Source of the DNA: Hyperoodon ampullatus
Lineage: Eukaryota; Chordata; Mammalia; Artiodactyla; Ziphiidae
Direction of reading: 5' to 3'
Assembly (NCBI GenBank): GCA_949752795.1
Contig: OX457061.1
Coordinates: forward strand, 11,923,492 to 11,987,491
Length of the DNA: 64,000 nucleotides
In this document: positions 1 to 13,309 of the stretch, piece by piece
Numbering within the stretch: the first letter of the stretch is position 1
Layout: the number at the start of each line of letters is the position of its first letter
The notes under the pieces: model-generated
The model's database searches: none
Seen by the model: the letters and a program-made list of their open reading frames with translations, nothing else
What the model was told of the DNA's origin: nothing
Position numbers and translations under genes: made by a program

Positions 1-2500
1 AAGCCAAACAGGAGACATTGTCCCAGGCCCTTGTCCTCTTATCTGATGGCAGAGAAAGGTTCACACCCAGAGTGGTGGGGATCTTGAAATCAAGAGTATA
101 CATGGTGGAGGGCCAAGGTCAGAGGTCACCCAGGGCACCAGATAGAGAGGGGACAGGTGAGTGCACGGCAGGGAGGTACGAATCCGGGCTTGCAGGTTGC
201 AGAGGTGGGCACAGTTGCCTGTGACAGCTTCTGGGGAGCGGAGTGTGCCAAGTCAGCTGCAACCCAGGGCCCAGAGGTGGAGAAAGAGCCAAGAACCTAG
301 GCCACTTGTTCAGCAGATAATCATGGATACCTATTCTGTGCCACATCTGTGAAAACAGGGTGACGATCGCAAGGCCCCTGCCTTCAGGGAGACCACGGTG
401 TCACAGTGAGTGGTTCAGCTTCATCCTGGTGCACAGAATCCATCTGGTGGTTTTGAAAGGCACAGACCTGTGCTGTATGATCATGCCACAGAGCATCTCG
501 AAGTCCCTTTTCGTTTGTTTTAAACTCCAACCAGTTTGGTCCTCGGGGTGATTCCCCACCAGCGTGCTCAGGAGGTGCCCATCACCTCATCACTGCTGAC
601 TTGCTGGAGATCACTGCAGGGTAGATGCAGCGTTTAACTACTGCCCTTGCTCTCCGTCAGCTTCACGGACTAGGCAGAGAGCTCACTGTCCTCGTTGAGG
701 TGGGAGCAGCCTCTCCAGGCCGTGTCTCAGACACCTGATGATGGTTCTGAACCTGGGAGACCAAACAGAGCTGCTGTTCTAGCCTGTTCTGGGGTGGGGT
801 GGCACCTGACTTCGGGTGGAGCTCCCTGCCCCCGCTTGCCTCATGGCTTTCTCTGGCTGGTTGCAGTAGAGAATCCTTGCCTTCTAAAGCACTCCTTTGG
901 CCCAAGGTAGAGTCTCCAGAAAGGTCCAAGTAAAATACACTGAGGCATGGAAATTGGGCTGGCCGGCAGGAGGCTGGTGGATGGATGAAGTGTCGAGTCC
1001 AGCAGGGCAGGAGGTCTGAACTGGTCTTTGGTCCTCCTTCCCTTGTACAGAGCTCTTCCCCAGCTCTGGCCTGTCCCCTCTGACTCTCCACTCAGTGGGG
1101 AGCTCGGCTACCCCTGTGGTTTCCAGCACCACCTTTGCTCTGGCAGCTCCAGTGTCCACTTTTCATGCTGCAATGTCTTAGTCTGTCCTTGGCCTTCCCC
1201 AGACTTGCCCCACCCCAGTTGCCCTTGGATGTCAGCCCCACCGCACCCGTACGTCCCTCATATTCCTGGGGTCACCCGTCGCTCTCCTCCACTGGTCTGT
1301 GAGGCACAAGGGGGCATCAGAAAACATCAGCAGGTAGTGAGACAGGAGGGCCCGTCAGCCCTCCGCAATGTGGGTCCCTCTCCAGGATTCTCTCCCCGGG
1401 GCACAGACTTGCTGGATGATCAGGAGAATTTGCCCAGCCCCCAGGGCCCCCTCCCAGCCCCCTGCCCACGGCTGGGCCTGCTGGGCTGGAGGTACGTGCA
1501 ATCCTTGACATCTGGCCAGTTCCTTCTCACCCTGTGAGACTCTGCTAAGTGTCCTCACCCCAGGCAGAGTCCCTTCCTCTCCTCTAGTGCCCAGCACAAT
1601 TCCGTGTTCACTCCTTCACCAGCTCTTCATGGGCGTCTGCTCCAGGCCAGGCCTCGTGCTGGGCGCTGGGGGAACCCAGAGATGCATGCGCTCCTACTGT
1701 CTCCAGTGCCAGGAATGGCCTTCCTCTTCTGCTCCAGCTGACAAAATGCCATCAACCTTTCAGGGCCCGCTCAAGCGCCTCTTGCCCCACGGGCCCTCCC
1801 TGACTCCTCCAAGCAGAGCCATCCGTCCCTGCTCTGGGCCAGCACTGTCCTGCGCCTGACACACTGTCCCCAGACAGGGAGAGTGTCAGCCTCATCTCCG
1901 TGACCTTAGCACCCTTGCAGGGCCTGGTGCAGATGGGTTGCCCAGTGAGTCTGGGGAGTGACCGAGTGGTGAGCGGTGAATACACGGAAGGCGGTGGGTC
2001 GTGGGGGGTGAGGGCAGCTCTGTGCACTCCCCATGCCCTCGAGCCACCAGTCAGTTCAGAGCAGGAGAAATCAAAAAAGGGAGGTGGCTCTTGGTCTGCA
2101 GGCCTGAGTTCACTTGAGGACCCCTGCGTGCGGTGTCATGTGTGCGTGACAGGCCTCCTGCGTCCCCCAAGCCTGTCTCCGTTCCGCAGTGTGACAGCAG
2201 GGTCTCTTTGCCAGAGGACTGACCAGAGCCTAAAAACAGCATTTCTTTTAAGGTCTGTGCGGAATGCAGCTCCCTGCCAGGGAGAGATTGAGCCCAGCGG
2301 GACAAGAGCAGGAAATCTGATTCAGCGAGACCAGAGGAGGCATTTTCTCAGATTAGAATTCTATGTGCCAAAGGTGGAGAGTTTATCCCAGTAGGGAAGG
2401 GGAAATAAAACATAAAATATTGAAAATAAATTCTGTCCCACAAGCACGATCCTCCAGGAGAATCAACTCAGTGTCGCTGCCGGTGTGGGGAGTCCCCGCC

Positions 2501-2534
2501 CTGTGGCCACGGGAGCGCTGTGGCCACGGGAGCG
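2501..2534 (+). repeat. 17-bp tandem duplication
   Basis: CTGTGGCCACGGGAGCG occurs twice head to tail, followed by a partial third copy (CTGTG). CpG-containing. Confidence 0.9.
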
Positions 2535-2699
2535 CTGTGCCCGGAGCTGCCTGTCACATTGTCCCCCATCCATCCCTGAGCCCTGCTGTGGACGAGGTGA
2601 ATGATTAACCGGGCCGTGCCTGGGGGAAGGGGTGTCAAGGGCTACCTGAGAAGTGGCAGGCTGAGGAGGGTCGGATGGGTCGGGTCAGTTTTCAGTCTC

Positions 2700-2880
2700 A
2701 TGCAAACCCCTCCACAAGTATCATCTCACTGCATCTTCTCAACAGCCCTGTGAGACTGATACAGTTATTATTATCCCGAGAAAGCTGATGCTCAGAGAAG
2801 TTAAGCAACTTGCCCAAGGTCACACAGTAAGTGGCAGAGCAAGATTTCCAAACCAGGTCTACCTGATGCTGGACCCCAGG
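2700..2880 (-). repeat. MIR SINE
   Basis: The MIR core is easy to read in antisense: CTCAGAGAAGTTAAGCAACT, CCCAAGGTCACACAGTAAGT and GGCAGAGC. Confidence 0.8.
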
Positions 2881-5800
2881 CCCTCCCCTCACTGTACCCC
2901 TCTCATCGAGCCTTCTGCCTCAGTTCCTTCTGGTTCCTGGGGTATCTGGTTGTGGCTGCCAGTGGTTTGGGGCACGCTTAGACTCCAGCAGTGCGGCTTA
3001 GGGTGGCTAGGGAGGTCAAGGTCACTGTTCTGCTTCTCCCCCACTCCTGGCTAAGGTTGATGGCTACTTCCTGGATTTGAGACTTTGCTTTCCTCCCCAG
3101 AGTAAACCTAACAGAGCCCTGGATTCCTTAACACAGGGGTAAGAACAACAGTGGTGCTACCCTTCTGAGTGCCTGCTGGGCGCTCTGCAGTATGCTCAGC
3201 AGGTGTTTGCATTTTCTCACGTTATCTTCCCCAGACTGATGCAGGAGGGACCACGAGTGCCCCACTTTTCACTAGGGTCCAGCCCTAATCCCCTGGCTGG
3301 TAGGATGGATTCAGGTTCAAAACCCTGTCTTCTTCCATCATACCGCCCAGCTCACCTGACCTGGGACAGCTTGGTGGTGACGGCAGCTCCCTAGCAGCAA
3401 AGGCTGCTTGCCAGCCTCCTGCACACCGGATCTGAGATGGCACTGACCGTGTCCCTAATTTAGGTCATTGTTTTTGCCAGCTTAGTTTTATTGTCAGTCT
3501 GCTTAGTTCCATGTCTTCTAGAATATTGAATCACATTTAGTTTATACTGCAAAGAATTTTAGAATGTAATAAAAGTACTAAAAGAGAATGTATAAAAGGG
3601 ACTTCTCCCAAGGGATCGCTGATTATATCCCACTTAACATGCAAAATGTGATGGGGGATTAACATTGCCTGGCAGTGGTTTAAACTGAATTTCTGAGATG
3701 TTACTGCCCATCAGCCATATGGTTCCGTGGTTACAGCTACCTCTCAGCCCTCCTTGGGATGCCCTCCTCCCTAACGCCTTCTAGATGGATCCCTGTTTGC
3801 ACTTTCTGGAGAGGTTGATAGAGAATGTTTCCAGAGGGGCAGTAGATTGAGCCTTGGCAAGATGGCGCCTCGGGGGGCCAGGTGGCGTGAAGCCATCAGC
3901 AGAGATGGTGGCTCTCCAGGTGTGCTGACCCGGGGATAGTTCTCTCCACTGAGACAGGGCGGGACAGAGGGCCACTTTCACCCCAGAGCTACCTACCAGA
4001 CACTTTCCATTGCCCAGACCATGATGACCAGCCAAGAATTCTTCCCCTGCTGCCCTCCTATCTTTGTGATTAAAAATCCTGATGCCTTGGAGTTTTTTGC
4101 CAGGCAGAACTCTGAGTTACTTGTTTATGCCTTCATTAATTCTTCCTTCACTTATCCAACATATTATGAGGCACGTCGAACTCCAAGCCCTGTCCAAGTC
4201 CCCAGGGTCGCGAAGGAATGAGACGTGTGTCCTGCCTTCATGGCACTCTTTGTCTGGGAGACACAGTGAACAAGCCATACAGAAAGAGAAATGCTAGTAG
4301 AGGCAGCTGGTGAGGGCCAGGAGCTAAACTGCGGAGGTAGGCAGGGGCCAGGCCCCGGGGGAGCTTGAATCATATCTTGTGGGTGTCAGGAGCCAGTGAG
4401 GGATTATATTCAAGAGAGTGGCATCTGGGAACATTCACTCTGGGCCACTGCTAGAAGGGGTGGGAGCAGGTGAGGCCAGGAGACCACTCACAATGCTGCC
4501 AGCATTCAGACGAGAGCTCGTAGGATGTGAGGAGGAGAGGACAATGGGAGAGAGGTCCAGGGGACCAAAGGGGCAGAACGCCCTGGTCCGCTGGATGCCC
4601 TCCGTGGGAGCTGTTGAGGTTCACCTTGGAATGGCACGGGGCTGGACGCAGGCTGAATTTCTCTTCCTCTAACCAGCATGCTCTAATGAGATTTGAGGCG
4701 CAGCCCATGATGAAAGGAGTGTCTGTTGGGATATACGGGGTCAGTGTGGAAAGGCTCTGCAGAAGGACAGAGTGGACAGCTGCGGGGAACAGGGCACCTC
4801 CACCCTCACTGTCCTGCTTTTGCCCTGGGGCTGTCTACCATCCTCCTTCCTTTCCCGCCTTGCTCTGGGGCCTGTAACCAGGGTACCCATGGCTTACTCT
4901 ACCCCATGCCCCATCCCAGGGTAGGAAAGGTTAGGGCTCCTTCTCGCTGGGTTGCCAGCTTTTCAGCATCCCAGGGCATTTCTGCCAAGGATTATGCTAA
5001 ACCAGCCTTACGGACAGCCCCTTAAAATGCAAGCCTCTGTCTGTGATGGATGGAGAACATCCAGTTGTTTAGCCAACCACTTACAGTTTGTTACAAACCT
5101 GCAAGAACCACACATGGGCATCTTGTTAGGCCCGTTAGGCCAAGGACCCCATAAATAAATAGCAGAGTATGTCTTGGTGCATCAGGGCTGGAGTATGGAA
5201 ATAGAGGCACTGCATAAATAATACATGTTTACAAGGTAAATACATCAGTACGTTAGCGTGTGCAGCCATAACCAAACCACCCCACGTAACAACCACAGTA
5301 AGCTCCGGGGTCTACCACGTGATTGGCTTCCATCCATCAGTGTGCATGCGGATTCAAAATGACCGCCGAAGGGAGGGGTCCTCCTGCACACTGACCTTGA
5401 GGCCTTGGAATCGAGGCGAGTGGTGAGATTGCAGGTGGGCACCCTGACCCACAGCTTTGCTGCCAAGGTGTGAAACCTACCACGGCCATGTGTTCCTGCA
5501 GATGTCTTAAGGTCAGCCGCCAAGCAGCAGGCTGATTAGCACCAAGGTGCAGGATGCGATGGGTTGCACCTACAGGAAGACGGCCAGCCGGCTGGGGGAA
5601 ACGGATTTTCTCATTATGCAGATTCTCTCAGACTTAGGAGGGGGCCAGTGGATCGACTTTCCAAGTTTAAGTGACTCTCACCAGAGCCCTGTAACTTTCA
5701 GCCTTTCACCCTGAAGGTTGGGCTGGGTTTTCAGAAAGTCAGTTTCCCATCTCCACCACCCCTTTTTCATCCCTGAGCCCCACTGGGCATCTGGAGCTCC

Positions 5801-6393
5801 GAAGAGGCAGCCGACAGAATGGCCGCTGGAGCGGGTGCCCCTCCCCTCGGTTGTAATGGCACAATGCTGGATTTCAGTATTTTAAATGAAAAATATATGC
5901 AGTTAGCTGTGCACTGACAATGTCCTTGAGGATTTGACAGTGAGATTTTCCAGCAGTTGGTCTTCGTTAGGATCCTGGCGGTGTTTAATAAGGCAGTCGA
6001 ACTGCTGGCACCTTGGGTTCCTGTTTGTTCTCCGAGGGCTCTGGGGCTGCTGCGGTAAGCACATCGACCAGAGCTGATCATTACAAGGGCGTACGCCACC
6101 ATGAATAAAAATGTCACACGTTTTCCCATCTCACAGCGGTACAGAATGTCAGTCCTGTCAAACACACGTTGCAGGGAGCTGTGTGCAGTCCGTACAAATT
6201 GGAGAGCTGCATTCCCCCCCAGCCTTCTGATATTCTTCATTTGAAGCTGAAGAAAAACAGTTGTTAACCTATTAGCTAGGATTTTAAACTCTGCTGAGGC
6301 GGTGGAGGGCTAGACTTTGACACAGATAGAAATGTATGCCAGGGTCCAGGAATTTTAAAAACAGGTTCTCCATCCATTTATTCTGAGGGAAGG

Positions 6394-6418
6394 AAAAAAA
6401 AAAAAAAAAAAAAAAAAA
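6394..6418 (+). repeat. A25 homopolymer
   Basis: A run of 25 A. No SINE or LINE body is recognisable before it. Confidence 0.95.
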
Positions 6419-7589
6419 CCTCTGTCTGGCGAACCTGACTGTCTGTCTTTAACAGACACTGGGGAAATTTTGGGATATTTCACATCTAAGCTTCCCACCT
6501 TTGCGTTCTCCTCGAAAAGTCTCTTGCTCTTCAGGATGGCCTTGGGCTCAACCTGTTAGACCAGGATATCTCTAGGTTGGGAGTTTTTCCTGATCAGAAG
6601 CATGCCGTTCCTGATCAGAAACATTGCCATCCTTGTGGACAGTGCGACTCAGTGATAGAATGACAACTAGTTGGTCCACATTAGTCAAATGCTGGGCAAC
6701 GGCCTTAACTGATCGTTTGAGTCTAGTCCCACAGTCTTGGGTGAGCATTTACTTTGCACTGACCACGTGCAGGCCTTGTGCCTAGAGCCCAGGATCCAGA
6801 TGTGACCAAGACGCCACGGCACTCTCGAGGAACCGCTCGTCTTTAGGGGAGGGACAAAAGAAAGAAGCCGGGCTCTATCCAGCCAGGAAGAGAGGGATAG
6901 CTTCCAGGAAAGGGACAGAGGCTTGAGGGATGAGCTGAATCCACCAGGTAGGCAGGTGCAGGAAGGGCACCCAGGACGAGCACGTGCGTTGAGAAGGGCT
7001 GTGGCACATGAGTGGCAGGGCACGTCTTTGCAGGGCTGGAAAAATGGGCTGCTTGTGGTAGGGCGGAATATGGGGTGGGTGGGCCAGGGACTACGTCTCG
7101 AATGGCCTGCCGAGAACTGTCTGCAGGACACGACCAGCTCCCCGAGCTGCGGGTGGACCAGGGCGGGGGGAGCTGGTGGCAGGGAGAGCAGCGTGGAAGC
7201 TGTCGTAATCACCAGACTCCTTTTCCGGAAGATGCTGTGCGATCCTATCTGTACAACTGCAAAATCGGGAGAAGATCTTTATTTTAATTTCCTAGTGGTA
7301 GTACTGCTTGGGGTGGACACCATTCCAGACATGATAAATTAGCCTTGGTTTTGCTGAGCTGGCCCCAGCCCTTAAATGCACTGAGCAAACCCTCCCCAAG
7401 TCAGGACACAGGCCTGGTGAAATGTAGGCGGCTGCAAAGACAAACCTTTCTGTGTGGTCAGAATGGACTTAGCAAGACAAAAAACTCAGAGGATATTGGG
7501 GGGAAGAACTCCCCAGGGAGAGGGAGCACCCTCATTCTCAAGTGGATAAGATTCAGCATCTTCCTTCTGCCGTTTGTGTACCGGGTCTG

Positions 7590-7825
7590 ATGGAAGGAGT
7601 GTGGGCTTCTTTGGGGTCAGACTTACCTGGGTCTGGAGCCTGGTTCGGCCACCTGTTAGCGGTGAGGCCTGGGCAAGTCACTGAGCCATGCGGACTCAGT
7701 TTCTTCATCTGCCAAATGGGGATTTTACTTTCTCTGCAGGGTTGTTGGGATCATTAGAGACCTTACAGGTAGAGCTTCTAGTACAGAACCTGGAACATAG
7801 CAAGTGCCTCAAAACAGCCCCCCTG
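7590..7825 (+). repeat. MIR SINE
   Basis: Sense MIR: GGGCAAGTCACTGAGCC, CTCAGTTTCTTCATCTGCC, AAATGGGGATTTTAC and CAGAACCTGGAACATAGCAA. Confidence 0.85.
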
Positions 7826-10800
7826 CCTCTGTCAGAGGGGGATTCTCTCTCCCAACATCTGGAAGCCCCTCCTGGCATCCCCCACCTCCTGGGAATGTCA
7901 CCCAGGCACCCTTGATGGCATCCCAGATGGCTGCCCCCATGTAGGTAGCAGCGAAGCCCCCGCCTCCTGTTTCTGTCTGGGCAGAGAATGGCACGCGTCA
8001 GCAAGGCTCCCTGCCCCTGCCCAGCCACGGCCCGCATCTGCTGCCTGACCTCGGGCCGCCAATGGGATGCCACCTATTCATACCGAGCAGCTGCACCTGA
8101 CTAAAAACAAAGGGCTCCCCTCCCCCGCCCCACTGCTGTCCCCCCTTCCTCCCCCGCCTCTGTCCCCCAAGCGGCCTGGGGTCACCCGGCCCCCTCGCAG
8201 CCTTCCCTCACAGCTGCCTCGCTGCTTTTGTTCAGCATGTGAACTTCCCCATCAGCCGAGCTCCTTGCACGGGAAGTAATCAGGGATCTTGACAAGGCTT
8301 CAAACCACAAATGCCACTACAAATTAACCAGCACCGCTACAAAATACTACTCCTGTCAACATCGGGGAAGAAAGCACTGCTCCCAGGACCGGGAGGAACC
8401 GTCTCCCGGCTCAGCAATCACTCGCCGCAAAGAGTGCCTGGGCCCAGCAGGGAGAGTGGCCTCGCAAGGTGACTTGTTGAGGGGGCCGAGTCCCCGGCAG
8501 CCCCTCTCCAGAGACGACGGCGTACAGAGCCGACAGCAGGTGCTACAGCTTTTCTTCGAGGGCCACCTTCAGCCCCCAGCACCCCTGCAGAGGGTGCCTC
8601 AGGGCGGCGAGTTGCAGGCACGTGGGAACCTCCCCCTGGAGTCCGACAACCAGCTTCCTGACGTATTGTGCGAATTTGGGCCGGAGGGACTATGGCAGGG
8701 CTTCTATCCAGAGTTTTAGGACTGACTGAGATATACTGGGTAACACCTGGCCCGTTGAGGGTGCTCCAGGATGAGGCCCCTCCCAGCCTCCCTTTCCCAT
8801 GAAGAAGCACCTTGTCATCGTGTACGGGCAGGATGGAAACTTCTTCCTCAGCTCTGATGCAGAAGTCCATCCTGTGCAGTGTCTTTCCATGAGCATCCCT
8901 CCCAGATGATAGCCTGGAGCTGAGAGTTACCTCTGCGGATGCTGCAGGGCCCGAGGACCCCAGGGTCCCCTGTGGGGGCCCAGGGCCTGCCCAGTGCTGT
9001 TGGCACGGAGCGAGTGGTATAGGACACCAGCGCTCAGTCTCCTCCAGCATCCTTGCTGACACTCTGAAGCGAAGGCAAGCATTTGATCCTCCCCAACAAG
9101 CAGGATCAGCTCTATCAAGTGTGGACGAGAGGATTCAAGATAATGACAGGAGTTGGGGGACAGGCGAGAGCTGTGCCCGAGAGAGCCGGTTGGACATTTC
9201 AAAGGAGATACTCCACACAAATATAGCTTCAATACACTCCTTTTTGGAGGCCTATCAAAAGAAGCCCTCTTTTATTTTCATACCTTGCATAATAGCAGCT
9301 CTCCCTTCCCGAGGAGTGCAGGAGCCTTGCTCTCAGCCCAGAGGCCCTTTGTAAAGCCACGGAAAGCTTTGTCTTCCTCTCCCAACCAGGGCCATTTCAT
9401 GCACAGGTCAGAGCATTGATGTGGCTACTAGCCAGGAAAATTAACCAGGTGAACTATTCCCTCGTTAAACAGTAACAGGGTTTAATTGTGAATTTTCTCT
9501 TTTACCCTCTCCATTCCTGGAAGCGTATCTGGTTGGGGCACATCCCTGGCACAGAGAAGCCCACAGCATCTACCCAGCCTCCCCTTTGGGGATGCCAGGG
9601 CCTCTTCCAGGTGAGCTAGATGGGAGTCTGACAGAAAAGAGACAGTTCAGAATACCATTCAGACCCAAAGGACCTGAGACCCCCTTTGAGGCTGACCTTG
9701 GAGGCCACCGTTCTCATGCCTCCAGCTGCCATCGGGCACGCCCCACCTTCTCTGGCCCTCAGAGAGGGTAACGGCGGGGGCTCTGGCTGCCACCTCAAGC
9801 AGGTTGCCTCCCCACCCCAAGCTTTGCATGCATAGACCTCGGCCTTCAATGAAGCGGCCTGATCCCTGGGGCCTCGGGCATCTCCGATCTCCTGCTCCCT
9901 TCCCCTCACCACCAGTCCCTGCTTGGGGTCTGGCCTGTCCGCCCACTGACTTTGACATTTCACTTTCTGTGTGGTCTTAGGTAGCGCCTGTTTGCCCTCC
10001 CTGAGTCTGCTTTACCAGCCGTGAAAAGGGGAGGCTGATTCTGACCTTAAAGGGATGTTAAAGGGATAGTCCAAGGTGTGTCCTCCATGGGGACTGAGGA
10101 AATCCGTGCACTGGTTCCCAAACAGCCGGCCCCTCCCACATCCATCACAGGACTCCTGCCCCAGTGCTCAGTTAACTTGAGACGAGCTCTTCGACCCTCT
10201 TCCGAAGGCCTGTCACCCACTGCTTGGTGTGACCCTGGGCAAGTCTTTGCCTCCCCTCATCTGTGAAATGGAACAATGACCCGCATTCCCGGGACAGCAA
10301 ACGCGCTGGTTGGGCGTTAGAACACAGCGGACCACCAGAGCTTTGGTTCTGCTCACCTCACAGGCCGCCCCCACCTCCACCCCCGCTTCACTCTCTGCCC
10401 CACGTCCATGCCTGGCAGTGAAGCATTTTCCACCCTGCAGCCCCATGTAGGGCGCCCGTTCATTCATGCCACCCAGGTAATTAAGCTGATATTCCAACAC
10501 GGCTTCCCCTCCTGACCTTTTGGAAACAATGTGTTTTGCTGCATCAACAAATTAACTGCAAATCAGATGCTGTCCTCATAAATGTGGGTTTCATATCCAA
10601 TGAGCATACTCACCTGGTCCACACGGCTGACAGATATAAACGCCGAGGGTCAGGCAGAGACCGTCAGAGGCCAAAAGAGTTCCTCTCTTCTCTGGGACTT
10701 CCATGTCAATCACACCTTGGGGCTTACCCTCTCATGTTCACATCTCCCAGCAGTCACATGCCAGCTGGCGAGTTGACAGCATGGAGGTCTGGGCAGGCCC

Positions 10801-11129
10801 CCTTGGCCGGAAGGGAGTGTCTGTCCTCAGGAGCCCACCCATCCTCCTCCCATCCATCTTTGACACCAAGGCCTCTGATACGTCCCTCCCTGCCTAAATC
10901 CCTCCCACTGCACTCAGGAGGAAATCCACACTTCTTAGGCTGACGGTCAAGGCCTTGTATTATGTGGCCCCACCCACCAGCCGTTCCTCCTGGCCTGCAC
11001 CATCCTCATATTCACCCTCACTTGGTTTTGTTGGATCACTGGGGTTCCCATCTCATGCACCTAAATTCTGTACCACCCCCATCGGGTAGAAGAGCCCCTC
11101 CTTGGTACCTCCACAGACCTCCTTCCCCT

Positions 11130-11245
11130 TGTATTATAACCCCACCATCAGAGTGGGAGCCCTTTGAGGGCAGGACTGGGTCTTATTCACTGGTGTGCCC
11201 CTTGCCTGTACGAAGCATACTGCATTGTTTGTTGAATGAATCAAC
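11130..11245 (+). repeat. L2 LINE 3' end
   Basis: Old L2 end: GAGGGCAGGACTGGGTCTTA and TTGTTTGTTGAATGAATCAA. Confidence 0.7.
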
Positions 11246-11439
11246 ACGTGAATCTCCTTTGGAAAGCACTGGAAAGAGATGCCCAAATAAGGAAGGAAGG
11301 GGAGGACGTCAGTCACTCTTTCACCAGCCTTTTCTCTAAGGCACAGATCTCTTAACAACACAGTGCAACTTCAGAAGGGGTAAGGGTTAGAAAAACCGAA
11401 TCAGAAAGGATTCCAGATGACTTTGGAAATTTTGGTTGA

Positions 11440-11660
11440 CAAGGATAGCACAGTGGACTAAGGATACCTGCTTGTTTTAGTTCCTGCTTCTAGCTCTGTG
11501 ACCTCATACTAGTCACTTAACCTCTCTGGGCCTCCTGTTTCTTGCCTCTGTTACAGGGAAATAACCCTCCTCTAACTTGCCTCACCAGGGAAGGTGAGGC
11601 TCAAAGGAAAGAAGGGAAGTAGAAATGCTTTGAAAGGAAAACGCATCATGTAAATAGAAG
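11440..11660 (+). repeat. MIR SINE
   Basis: Sense MIR marked by CTCTGTGACCTCATACTAGT, CACTTAACCTCTCTGGGCCT and a later AATGCTTTGAAAGG. Confidence 0.75.
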
Positions 11661-13309
11661 AGATTAGTAAAATCCAGTCCCTTTCAACAGCGCCTTGCTC
11701 ACAGCACACTCCCTTGAAAAACCAAGGTCCTCACATTCACAGGACTCTTCTGGGAAGACGGGTGGGTTTAAGGGAAGGACAGAGGATTGGATGGTCTCGT
11801 TTCATCAGCAGGTTGCCAGACCAGAGCCTCCCACAGCTGTAGTGCACTCTTGTAGCACCCTCACACCAGTGCTTGTGACTCAGGAGTTATTTCCATTTTA
11901 CAGAAGGGTTAACTGAGGCTTAGATTAAATAACTTGCCAAATGGCAGAGCCGGTATTGAACTCAACTAGAAAATGACAGAGTCAAGACACGCGTGTGAGT
12001 CTTTCCACCAAAATATGTTTCTTGGGGTTTTAGCCCAAATGCTCTTTGTACTCTAAGAAAGGTATTTTTCTGTGATGTGGGTCAAATTCCATTAGACCAT
12101 ACACTCCTTAAGGACAGACTGTGTCTTAGTCTCCTAAATCCCCAGGCCCTGGCCCCAGGTAGTTTTCCCATCACTATGCATGGGAGAGTGAATCTGCTTC
12201 CCGACTACACGTGACCTTCAGGAAGGCAGGTGCCAGATGGGGGCATCCCTCCTGCCACAGCTCAGCTCACGAAGTGCCAGATGAATTGTTGAACAGGACT
12301 CTTCTTAGCCAAAGATTGCCAAAGGCTCAGCCTTTTTGAACTCGCTTAAGAATCAGCAGTCAGTGTATCTAGGGTACTGATGATCACATGTGACATGATT
12401 TCTCTGCAAAAGTGCCCAGACCTCTTGATTCTCAGCTCCAAGCCTCCTCTGGTTTTGCCTCCTCTTCCTCCAGCAGTGGGAGGAGCCCTAGGTTGGCAGT
12501 CAGGCAGCCTGGGAGCAGGTCACTTTCTCCCCCTCCAGTCTGTCTCCTTGACCGTGGAAGAATAAGCTCCTGGCACCAGAGTCGTGGGAAGAGACAGACA
12601 AGCGCGCACTGGCCCTGGCCCTCAGGGAGTGCGGTCGGGGGTGGGGACCCCGGCTCTCGGAAATGACTTTCACTGTGTCTGGCCAGCTCCGCAGTCGTGT
12701 CGGAACTCACCTCACCCTGTTACAGCCCCACATTCAGTTACTCCCTGATTCAGCTTCCCCAGCACTGGAGCCACGTTCTAGAAAACGGTATGTTGAGTTG
12801 ATTCTCCCCTAGCTTCTCTCTTCACCCCCTCCTCCCGCCCAAGTCACCACCACCCCACCCTTATGGGCTGTTCTAACTGTCCCCAGAGCACTCAGCTCTC
12901 CCCGACCTGTGTCCCCCACTCTCATGCCACCCAGCATATTTGGGAAACTGCAACCACCATGACCCAACAGCCCTACTACCTCCTCCCCTCCAAGAAGCAG
13001 AAGCTTCTTAGCAGCGCGTCCACTGTGTGCCTTGCCCTGAGGGAGCTACCGTGATATACCCGGCATCCCTGCAGTGGGTCCTCACGGCCACACTCAGGAC
13101 ATTTGTACCACATTACCATTTCTTGGTGTCTATAAATTCCCCTGGTTTACTAGCTTCTAGGTTAGGTTGGTCAAGAGGCTGCTTTCCTCCCACCGTTTAT
13201 AAATTCAGTTGCAAAAGAACTAACACTTCCTGATGACAATCAAAGCAAAATAAATTAATCACAGAATCTAGAGAACTAACATGTGTTGAGTTTCTACATG
13301 TGCCAGGAA

